5,109 nucleotides of DNA from positions 1 through 5,109 of the forward strand of contig JASHTQ010000435.1 in assembly GCA_030040475.1 (NCBI GenBank), given 5' to 3'. Position numbers and translations under genes: made by a program. The DNA is from Streptosporangiaceae bacterium. Lineage in GTDB: Bacteria > Actinomycetota > Actinomycetes > Streptosporangiales > Streptosporangiaceae. The notes beneath the pieces were generated by a model, which saw only the letters and a program-made list of their open reading frames with translations, did not search any database and had not been told where the DNA came from. Shown one piece after another: positions 1 to 5,109 of the stretch (positions within the stretch are counted from its first letter, which is position 1; the number at the start of each line of letters is the position of its first letter).

Positions 1-784
1 ACGGGATCCCCCACGCGGTGCAGCCGAAGTCCGTCTTGCCCTCGAGGAAGTCCAGGAACAGCGGCGTGTGGTTCAGCCGCCACTTGCGCCGCCGCCCGTC
101 CGCGAACGCCTTGCGGAACAGCTCGCGGGTCTCGGTCACGCCGAGGAAGTGCTCCTGGTCCGGCGCCTTCTCGTACGCGTAGGCCGGGGAGATCAGCATC
201 TGGTCGACGCCGAGGTCGTCGTTCAGGTAGTTCAGCACGTCGATGATCGTCTGCGGGGTGTCGGTGTTGAAGATCGTGGTGTTCGTGTTCACCGTGAACC
301 CGCGCGACTTGGCGAGCTTGATCGCGGCCACCGCGTCGTCGAACACGCCCTCCTTGCAGACCGACTCGTCGTGCCGCTCGCGCAGCCCGTCGATGTGCAC
401 CACCCAGGTGAAGTACGGCGAGGGCTTGAACTTGTCCAGCTTCTTGGGCAGCAGCAGCGCGTTCGTGCACAGGAACACGAATATCTTGCGCTTGATCAGC
501 TCCGCGACGATGACGTCGATCTGCGGGTGCATCAACGGCTCGCCGCCGGCGATGGAGACCATCGGCGCGCCGCACTCCTCGATCGCGCCGATCGCCTGCT
601 CGACGGGCATCCGCTGCTTGAGTACGTCGTGCGGCTGCTGGATCTTCCCGCAGCCCGCGCACTTCAGGTTGCACGCGAACAGCGGCTCGAGCTCGACCAG
701 GAGCGGGAACTTCTTCTTGCCAGCCAGCTTCTGGCGCATCAGGTAGGAGCCGACGCGCAGCGACTGACGCAGTGGCATGGGCAT
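1..784 (-). CDS. hpnH: HpnH, radical SAM adenosylhopane synthase (3' end of gene cut off by window)
   Basis: HpnH couples the 5'-deoxyadenosyl radical from SAM to diploptene, giving adenosylhopane, the first step of C35 hopanoid side-chain building. The frame read leftwards from 784 is open to the window edge and gives 261 residues; the family is usually about 330 or more, so the C-terminus is missing. Seen: basic N-terminus (residues 1-25), then the radical SAM cluster motif CNLKCAGC with Cys38, Cys42 and Cys45 (CX3CX2C), the SAM-binding GGEP at 80-83, and Cys106 in FLCTNA. Cys106 matches in number and setting the conserved cysteine reported in Zymomonas HpnH to quench the radical intermediate. 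The ATG at 784-782 overlaps the upstream TAA by one base (TAATG) and has a strong Shine-Dalgarno 10 nt upstream. A second ATG two codons on (778-776) is possible but spaced less well. The identification is secure. Confidence 0.96.
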   Translation of the reverse strand, partial: MPMPLRQSLRVGSYLMRQKLAGKKKFPLLVELEPLFACNLKCAGCGKIQQPHDVLKQRMPVEQAIGAIEECGAPMVSIAGGEPLMHPQIDVIVAELIKRKIFVFLCTNALLLPKKLDKFKPSPYFTWVVHIDGLRERHDESVCKEGVFDDAVAAIKLAKSRGFTVNTNTTIFNTDTPQTIIDVLNYLNDDLGVDQMLISPAYAYEKAPDQEHFLGVTETRELFRKAFADGRRRKWRLNHTPLFLDFLEGKTDFGCTAWGIP

Positions 785-2322
785 TATTGCCGTACCTCCT
801 TGGGCAGGCCGAACCGGATGGATTCCGTGGTCGTGACGCGCTCGGACACCGACAGGGGGCCTAGCCCCGCCAGCGCCGAGATGATCTCCTCCACCACGGC
901 CGGAGGGGCGGAGGCCCCGGCGGTCAGGCCGATCGTCGATACCCCCGCAAGCCAGTCGAGCTGGATGTCCGCGGCGCCGTCGATCAGGTGCGCCTGCGTG
1001 CCGGCCCGCTCGCAGGTCTCCACGAGCCGGACCGAGTTGGACGAGTTCGCCGAGCCGGCCACGAGCACGAGGTCGGATTCGGCGGCGACCGCGCGCACCG
1101 CGGCCTGCCGGTTGGTGGTCGCGTAGCAGATGTCGTCGCTGCCCGGCGCGCGGACGGCGGGGAACCGCTCGCGCAGCGCGCCGGACACCTCGGCCGCCTC
1201 GTCCACCGACAGCGTGGTCTGCATCAAGAAGGCGACCCGGTCGCCGTCGCGTGGCTGCATCGCGGCGACGTCCGCGGGCGTCTGCACCAGGATCGTCGAG
1301 TCCGGCGCCTCGCCGAGGGTGCCCTCGACCTCCTCGTGGCCGGCGTGGCCGATCAGCGCGACCGTGTACCCGTCGGCGGCGAACCGCCTGGCCTCGGCGT
1401 GCACCTTGGACACCAGCGGGCAGGTCGCGTCGATCACCGCGAGCCCGCGCCGCGACGCCTCGTGCCGCACCGCGGGCGACACGCCGTGCGCGGAGAACAC
1501 CACGGTCGCGCCGTCGGGCACCTGGTCGAGCTCGTCCACGAATATCGCACCGCGGCTCTCCAGGTCGCCGACCACGCGGGTGTTGTGCACGATCTGCTTG
1601 CGCACGTAGACCGGCTCGCCCTGGCGCTCGAGCACCCGCTCGACGATCTCGATCGCCCGCTCCACGCCCGCGCAGAACGACCTCGGCCCGGCGAGCAGCA
1701 CCTGGTGCGTCCCGCACGCCGCCGCCCACCGCTGCGCCACCGGCGCGGCGGCCCGCAGCGACCGCAGCGCGGCAAGCCCGCCGGACACGATGCCGGCCAG
1801 CGGGTGGTCCGGGGTGTCGGATATCGCCCGGATCACCGCGATCGGGCGCCCGCCCGCCGCAGCGGCCAGCGGCGCCGACTCCATGTCGGCGGCCAGCGCG
1901 CCGTCGGCCGCCAGCGCGGCCCGCTCGCCGCGCCTGACAAGGTGGTCGACCGTGGTGATCTTGCCCGTCCTGGCCGGCAGGCCCGCGCGCCGCAACTCGG
2001 CGGCCAGCAGCGGCGCCGACGTGCAGGCCACGCCGTCCACGTCCGTCCCGACGACCAGGTCTCCCGGGCTGAGGTCCGCGCTCAGGCCGGCGCCGACGCC
2101 CATGACGATCAATTGGCCGAACGAACGGTGGCTCACCTCTCCGGCCGCCTGCGCCGCCCGGGTGGTGCCGTACCCGGTGCGGATTACCGCCGCGGCGCCT
2201 GCGGTGTCGCGCAGACCGCGTCGTACCGCCCGGGCCTCGATCCTCATCGGGCTGCAGATGAGCGGGGGATCTGTGGTACCAGCGCCGCCGGCCACGCGGG
2301 GCCTCGGGATCGTCTCGGTCAT
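784..2322 (-). CDS. hpnG-ispH: HpnG-IspH fusion: hopanoid-associated nucleoside phosphorylase joined to HMBPP reductase
   Basis: A 512-residue protein with two domains. Residues about 20-200 form an MTAN/purine-phosphorylase-like domain of the hopanoid-associated type. It has GVGAGL at 75-80, PGDLVVG at 86-92, DMES at 146-149 (Glu148, ribose-binding type) and ISDT with Asp169 at the usual catalytic Asp position. HpnG removes adenine from adenosylhopane on the way to ribosylhopane. Residues about 206-512 form a full-length IspH, the [4Fe-4S] enzyme turning HMBPP into IPP and DMAPP. Its cluster cysteines are Cys217 (FCAGVERA), Cys301 (DATCP) and Cys399 ([10 protein letters not shown]). Substrate-site residues His246, His279, His329, Glu331, Ser427, Asn429 and Ser471 match E. 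coli H41, H74, H124, E126, S225, N227 and S269. The linker is only a few residues (AACGTH). The start overlaps the cyclase stop (ATGA) and has GGAGG 6 nt upstream; further extension to the right would run inside the cyclase gene. No stop, frameshift or strong internal ribosome site separates the domains; a GTG at 1701-1699 (Val208) is the only plausible internal start. Confidence 0.94.
   Translation of the reverse strand: MTETIPRPRVAGGAGTTDPPLICSPMRIEARAVRRGLRDTAGAAAVIRTGYGTTRAAQAAGEVSHRSFGQLIVMGVGAGLSADLSPGDLVVGTDVDGVACTSAPLLAAELRRAGLPARTGKITTVDHLVRRGERAALAADGALAADMESAPLAAAAGGRPIAVIRAISDTPDHPLAGIVSGGLAALRSLRAAAPVAQRWAAACGTHQVLLAGPRSFCAGVERAIEIVERVLERQGEPVYVRKQIVHNTRVVGDLESRGAIFVDELDQVPDGATVVFSAHGVSPAVRHEASRRGLAVIDATCPLVSKVHAEARRFAADGYTVALIGHAGHEEVEGTLGEAPDSTILVQTPADVAAMQPRDGDRVAFLMQTTLSVDEAAEVSGALRERFPAVRAPGSDDICYATTNRQAAVRAVAAESDLVLVAGSANSSNSVRLVETCERAGTQAHLIDGAADIQLDWLAGVSTIGLTAGASAPPAVVEEIISALAGLGPLSVSERVTTTESIRFGLPKEVRQ
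794..801 (-). promoter_or_regulatory. Shine-Dalgarno site of hpnH
   Basis: On the minus strand this reads AAGGAGGT, close to a perfect anti-16S match. It lies inside the last codons of the HpnG-IspH frame, and 10 nt separate GGAGG from the ATG at 784. The spacing favours that ATG over the one two codons downstream. It gives hpnH its own initiation signal in addition to coupling through the TAATG overlap. Confidence 0.8.
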
Positions 2323-4331
2323 GCGTCGCCTCCGTGTACGTACCTGCCAAGTGCGGTCAGGGGGAACGCCAGGCGGTAGAGGTGGTAGTTGATGTAGAAG
2401 TCGCCGGGGAAGCCGGTGCCGGTGTACTGGGGCTCGTCCCACGAGCCGTCGCGGCGCTGGGTGGCGGCCAGCCAGCGGATGCCTCGTTCGGCGGCATCGC
2501 CGCGCTGCTCGCCGGCGGCGAGCAGGGCCAGCAGCGCCCACGCGGTCTGCGAGGCGGTGGAGGTGCCCTGCCCGGCCAGCGCCTGGTCGTCGTAGGAGCG
2601 CAGGTCCTCGCCCCAGCCGCCGTCCGGGTTCTGGTGCGCCTCCAGCCAGGCCACCGCGCGCCTGATGCACGGCTTGGACGGCTTGACCCCGGCCGCGATC
2701 AGGGCGGGCACGACGGCGCCGGTGCCGTAGATGTAGTTGGCGCCCCACCGGCCGAACCAGGATCCGTCCTGTTCTTGCGCCTTGAGCAGCCAGGTGACGC
2801 CGCGGCGGAGCGCGGGGTGGTCGGTCTTGCCCTCGAGCGCGAACGCCTCCACGATGTGTGCGGTCACGTCCGCCGACGGCGGGTCGATCACCGCGCCGAA
2901 GTCGCAGAACGGCAGCTTGTTGACCAGCGCCCGGGTGTTGTCCGCGTCGAACGCGCCCCACCCGCCGTCCTTGGACTGCATCCCGGCCAGCCAGCGCAGC
3001 CCGCGGTCGATGGCGGCCCGGACACCGGGCAGGTCGGTCCGCCGCAGCGCGAGCACGACCTCGGCGGTGTCGTCGGTGTCCGGGTAGTTGTCGTTGTCGA
3101 ACTCGAACGCCCAGCCGCCCGGGTCCACGCCCGGCCTGCGGACCTGCCAGTCGCCCGGCCCGCGGATCTCCTCGCCGAGCACCCAGCGGCCGGCCCTGCG
3201 CAGCGCCGGGTCATCCGGCGGCAGCCCGGAGTCGGCCAGCGCGATCATCGTCAGCACGGTGTCCCAGACCGGCGACTGGCACGCCTCCAGGCGGCGCACC
3301 GGCCCGTCCGGGCCCTCCTCGGTGATCGTGAACCGGTCGAGCCCGGCCAGGCCGCGCGCCATCACCGGGTGGTCCAGGTCGTAGCCGAGCAGGTTCAGCG
3401 CCATCAGCGAGTAGACCCACGGCGGCTGGATGCCGCCCCAGCAGCCGTCCCGCTCCTGCCGCGTGATGATCCACTCCGCGCACCGGCGCAGCGCCGCCCG
3501 TCGCACCGACTTTACCGGTCGGTAATGGTGAAGGAACCGGTCCAGGGTGGTGAACGCGTGCGCCCAGGGGTCTCGCGCGGGCTGGGGTGGAAGGGCACTT
3601 TCATGATCGTGGCCAGAATTCGGCTCTATTCGCTGAGAACTGGCCATGATCATGGTCGAGGCGGGGGGGAGGGGGCGGGCGTCGGGGGTGCGGGGGGTGC
3701 GGGGGGCTCGGCCGTGGGGGAGGTTGGTCTTGAGTTCGTCAATGCTGATGCCGATGGGGCGGGAGGGGCGGAAGGACTGGACTATCGCCAGGGCGACGAT
3801 GGTCTGCCTCGCCCAGCAGCCCCAGTCGTAGATGTTGAGGGGGAGCCAGGACGGGAGGTAGATCAGCTCGGGGGGGATGACGGGGAGGTCGTCCCAGGAC
3901 CACAGGCCGGACAGGGCCAGCCAGATCCTCGTGAAGACGCGGGTCGCCTCCACCCCGCCCTGGGCGAGGATCCAGTCCCTGGCGGTGGCCATGTGCGGGG
4001 CACCGGCCGGGTCGCCGGCCAGGCGGAGGGCGACGTAGGCCTCGACGGTGGTGGACAGGTCGGCGGGGCCGCCGAAGAAGTTGGCCCAGGTGCCGTCGGC
4101 GCGCTGCTTGGAGCGGATCCAGCGGGCGGCGGCGGCCGTGGTCGCCTCGTCCCGCACGCCGAGGAACTGGCGCAGCAGCAGGTCCTCGGCGTCCATCGTC
4201 ACGTTGGTCTCGAGCTCGCCCTGCCACCAGCCGTCGGAGTGCTGCAGGCCGAGCACGTGGTCACGTGCCCGGTTCAGCGTGTCGCGGGCGAGGTCCAGGA
4301 CGGGTAGGTCGACCGCGGGGTCGGCTACCAC
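2319..4331 (-). CDS. shc: Squalene-hopene cyclase with an unusual internal insertion
   Basis: This membrane-associated class II triterpene cyclase turns squalene into hopene/hopanol. At 670 residues it is near full length. Seen: the protonating motif DTDDTA (Asp418, Asp420, Asp421; AaSHC D374, D376, D377); seven QxxxGxW motifs starting at Gln30, 76, 292, 452, 519, 567 and 625; Trp173 and Trp356 (AaSHC W169, W312); His492 (H451); [10 protein letters not shown] at 483-492; Tyr649 and Tyr652 (Y609, Y612). All key residues are kept, so it should be active. The offset from AaSHC numbering jumps from +4 at Trp173 to +44 at Trp356, showing about 40 extra residues, which fall in a Pro/Arg-rich stretch plus a palindromic element (residues about 203-252). 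The start is GTG at 4331-4329 with no clear Shine-Dalgarno, 7 nt after the upstream stop, so translation probably depends on coupling. The stop TGA overlaps the next gene's ATG. Proline codons differ before and after the insertion. Confidence 0.96.
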   Translation of the reverse strand: MVADPAVDLPVLDLARDTLNRARDHVLGLQHSDGWWQGELETNVTMDAEDLLLRQFLGVRDEATTAAAARWIRSKQRADGTWANFFGGPADLSTTVEAYVALRLAGDPAGAPHMATARDWILAQGGVEATRVFTRIWLALSGLWSWDDLPVIPPELIYLPSWLPLNIYDWGCWARQTIVALAIVQSFRPSRPIGISIDELKTNLPHGRAPRTPRTPDARPLPPASTMIMASSQRIEPNSGHDHESALPPQPARDPWAHAFTTLDRFLHHYRPVKSVRRAALRRCAEWIITRQERDGCWGGIQPPWVYSLMALNLLGYDLDHPVMARGLAGLDRFTITEEGPDGPVRRLEACQSPVWDTVLTMIALADSGLPPDDPALRRAGRWVLGEEIRGPGDWQVRRPGVDPGGWAFEFDNDNYPDTDDTAEVVLALRRTDLPGVRAAIDRGLRWLAGMQSKDGGWGAFDADNTRALVNKLPFCDFGAVIDPPSADVTAHIVEAFALEGKTDHPALRRGVTWLLKAQEQDGSWFGRWGANYIYGTGAVVPALIAAGVKPSKPCIRRAVAWLEAHQNPDGGWGEDLRSYDDQALAGQGTSTASQTAWALLALLAAGEQRGDAAERGIRWLAATQRRDGSWDEPQYTGTGFPGDFYINYHLYRLAFPLTALGRYVHGGDA
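2329..2333 (-). promoter_or_regulatory. Shine-Dalgarno site of the hpnG-ispH fusion gene
   Basis: GGAGG on the minus strand, inside the last codons of the cyclase gene, is 6 nt from the ATG at 2322. With the ATGA overlap (2322-2319) it fixes the start of the fusion gene and argues against the open frame continuing rightwards into the cyclase gene. Confidence 0.78.
3505..3525. repeat. Short nested inverted repeats within shc
   Basis: TTACCG-GT-CGGTAA (3512-3525) is a perfect 6-bp palindrome. It overlaps a second pair of 6-bp arms, ACCGAC (3505-3510) and GTCGGT (3518-3523). The two stems are mutually exclusive. They lie in a locally AT-richer patch of coding sequence near the helix after the insertion. 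They may be chance, and no regulatory role is supported. Confidence 0.3.
3602..3654. repeat. Palindromic hairpin element inserted in frame in shc
   Basis: Two 15-nt arms, 3602-3616 (CATGATCGTGGCCAG) and 3640-3654 (CTGGCCATGATCATG), are inverted repeats. Fourteen of 15 positions pair as Watson-Crick, and the other is a G.T pair on the plus strand (A/C on the mRNA). The spacer continues the stem: after two A/A mismatches, 3619-3624 pairs with 3632-3637 including wobbles, closing on a 7-nt loop (3625-3631). The element encodes cyclase residues about 226-244. Codons 231-248 end in A or T in 12 of 18 cases (AGT, TCT, CGA, ATA, AAT and others), against almost none in the neighbouring coding sequence. 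It fits a REP/MITE-like or RPE-like palindromic element tolerated inside a gene. It is not a terminator: no U-tract follows and the frame stays open through it. Whether other copies exist in the genome cannot be seen here. Confidence 0.75.
3663..3720. repeat. G-run array with 9-nt tandem units (possible G-quadruplex), coding for a Pro/Arg-rich linker
   Basis: The plus strand carries seven G runs of 7, 5, 3, 5, 6, 6 and 5 bases within 58 nt, at 3663-3669, 3671-3675, 3677-3679, 3684-3688, 3692-3697, 3701-3706 and 3716-3720. Part of it is a 9-nt tandem unit, TGCGGGGGG, at 3689-3697 and 3698-3706, with a degenerate copy before it. In the cyclase it encodes the low-complexity segment around [15 protein letters not shown] (residues about 205-224). 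The G-rich strand is the template strand for shc, so the mRNA is C-rich here. The spacing meets the usual G-quadruplex pattern, but folding is not shown. Confidence 0.65.
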
Positions 4332-4348
4332 TGCTCGGCTACCACTGC
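4321..4348. repeat. Exact 14-bp tandem duplication at the prenyl synthase/cyclase junction
   Basis: TCGGCTACCACTGC occurs at 4321-4334 and again, identically, at 4335-4348. On the minus strand each copy carries a GTGGTAGCC string. The upstream copy holds the prenyl synthase stop (TAG 4341-4339), and the downstream copy holds the cyclase GTG start (4331-4329). With a single copy the two genes would overlap by 7 nt; with two they are separated by 7 nt. The GTG in the upstream copy (4345-4343) opens a 6-codon frame whose stop (4327-4325) overlaps the cyclase start. Confidence 0.85.
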
Positions 4349-5109
4349 CTGGCCGTGATGAACTCGGCGATCGCGGTCAGCTCGGCACGGACGTCGGCGG
4401 CCAGGTCGATGTCGGCCAGGCTCTGGTTCGCCGCGGCGAGCTGGACGTCGGCCTCGTTCTCCGCCCACGCCTTGCCGCCCGCCTCGACCACCAGGTCGGC
4501 CGCCCGGACCAGGTCGTCCTCGGTCAGCGGCTGCGGGTCGGTCAGCAGCGCGCGCAGCTCGTCGGCCTGCGGGGTGCCGCTGGTCAGCGCGGCGACCACC
4601 GGGAGCGACTTCTTGCGGGCGCGCAGGTCGGCGCGGACCGGCTTGCCTGTCACCTCGGGCGCGCCCCAGATGCCGAGCAGGTCGTCGGTGAGCTGGAAGG
4701 CGAGCCCCACGTGCGCGCCGAAGCCGGCCAGGCCCATGGCGAGCGTCGGCGGCGCGCCCAGGTGGACCGCGCCGATGCTGCACGCGCAGGCCATCAGCGC
4801 GGCGGTCTTGTCGCCCGCCATCTCCAGGCACTCGGCCAGGCTCACGTCGTCGCGCTTCTCGAAGGCCAGGTCCGAGCCCTGCCCGCCGATCAGCCGCTGC
4901 ACCGCCGCGGACAGGCACCTGGCCGCCCAGGCGCCCTGCGGGGTGCCGTCCTCGAGCAGCAGGTCCTGGGCCAGGGCGAGCAGCGCGTCGCCGGCCAGGA
5001 TCGCCGCGCCGACGCCGAACACGGTCCACGCCGTCGGGCGGTGCCTGCGCTCGGTGTCGCCGTCCATGATGTCGTCGTGCAGCAGCGAGAAGTTGTGCAC
5101 GAGCTCGAC
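4339..5109 (-). CDS. Polyprenyl diphosphate synthase of the hopanoid cluster (5' end of gene cut off by window)
   Basis: All-trans prenyl diphosphate synthase, probably supplying farnesyl diphosphate for squalene in this operon; the true chain length cannot be read from the sequence. The frame is open to the right edge and gives 256 residues. The first aspartate-rich motif, HDDIMDGD, lies at residues 11-18 of the fragment. In complete family members it lies roughly 80-100 residues from the start, so an N-terminal part is off the window. The second aspartate region reads FQLTDDLLGIWG (Asp142, Asp143), with Gly in place of the last Asp of DDxxD; this variant is, as I recall, common in actinobacterial members. 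TGKP and RKKSLPV follow, as expected. A GTG codon at 5100-5098 lies inside the conserved ELVHNFSLLHDD block and is not the start. The stop is TAG at 4341-4339, inside a 14-bp tandem duplication. Position beside the cyclase gene matches the order I recall for Streptomyces hopanoid clusters. Confidence 0.93.
   Translation of the reverse strand, partial: VELVHNFSLLHDDIMDGDTERRHRPTAWTVFGVGAAILAGDALLALAQDLLLEDGTPQGAWAARCLSAAVQRLIGGQGSDLAFEKRDDVSLAECLEMAGDKTAALMACACSIGAVHLGAPPTLAMGLAGFGAHVGLAFQLTDDLLGIWGAPEVTGKPVRADLRARKKSLPVVAALTSGTPQADELRALLTDPQPLTEDDLVRAADLVVEAGGKAWAENEADVQLAAANQSLADIDLAADVRAELTAIAEFITARQW

Noticed and set aside
68..1126. Plus-strand open frames opposite hpnH and the end of ispH (68-1126 and 243-746)
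   Set aside because: The opposite strand carries an unmistakable HpnH and IspH. These frames show no motif and cross the junction of two real genes.
1699..1701. Separate ispH gene starting at an internal GTG (Val208)
   Set aside because: There is no convincing Shine-Dalgarno before it and no stop codon between the domains. It is kept only as a possible secondary start.
988..2379. Plus-strand open frame (463 codons) opposite hpnG-ispH
   Set aside because: Low-complexity Arg/Gly/His-rich shadow of the gene on the other strand, with no domain seen.
2323..2961. Upstream extension of the hpnG-ispH open frame to 2961, giving 725 residues
   Set aside because: The extra 213 residues are Arg-rich shadow translation of the cyclase C-terminus in another frame. 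The ATG at 2322 with GGAGG and the ATGA overlap is the real start.
3602..3654. The hairpin as a transcription terminator or attenuator
   Set aside because: It is in the middle of an intact reading frame, has no U-tract after the stem, and the most stable base pairing is on the non-mRNA strand (A/C replaces G.T on the mRNA).
2334..4307. Long plus-strand open frame (657 codons) opposite shc
   Set aside because: It is antisense to a clear cyclase gene, has no recognisable motif, and is expected from the scarcity of stops in very GC-rich DNA.
5098..5100. GTG as the start of the prenyl synthase
   Set aside because: It lies within the conserved ELVHNFSLLHDD block and the frame continues open to the window edge, so the gene starts beyond the window.

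Overview
The window is very GC-rich (G or C at most third codon positions). It looks like a chromosomal piece of a high-GC actinobacterium: the enzymes resemble actinobacterial hopanoid-cluster proteins and the genes are packed with stop/start overlaps. The genus cannot be read from the sequence. All four genes lie on the minus strand, so transcription runs from the right edge to the left edge. I see no promoter, terminator, RNA gene, CRISPR array or transposase, and no gene-free stretch longer than 7 bases.

In transcription order: (1) 5109-4339, the C-terminal 256 residues of an all-trans polyprenyl diphosphate synthase, with its N-terminus off the window; (2) 4331-2319, a complete squalene-hopene cyclase (670 aa, GTG start); (3) 2322-784, one 512-aa reading frame joining a hopanoid-associated nucleoside phosphorylase (HpnG type) to a complete IspH (HMBPP reductase); (4) 784 to the left edge, the first 261 residues of HpnH, the radical SAM adenosylhopane synthase. 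Junctions are a 7-nt gap, a 4-nt ATGA overlap and a 1-nt TAATG overlap, so this is almost certainly one translationally coupled operon.

Together the genes cover much of the route to C35 bacteriohopanepolyols. IspH makes IPP and DMAPP, the prenyl synthase elongates them, squalene is made by enzymes outside the window (presumably HpnC/D/E), the cyclase makes hopene, HpnH adds the 5'-deoxyadenosyl group, and the HpnG domain removes adenine on the way to ribosylhopane.

The most unusual points are the HpnG-IspH fusion, and an in-frame insertion of about 40 residues inside the cyclase. The insertion holds a 53-nt AT-richer palindromic hairpin (3602-3654) that looks like a repeat element recruited into coding sequence, next to a G-run array (3663-3720). 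Other oddities are a shift in proline codon choice between the two halves of the cyclase gene and an exact 14-bp tandem duplication (4321-4348) that separates the prenyl synthase from the cyclase.
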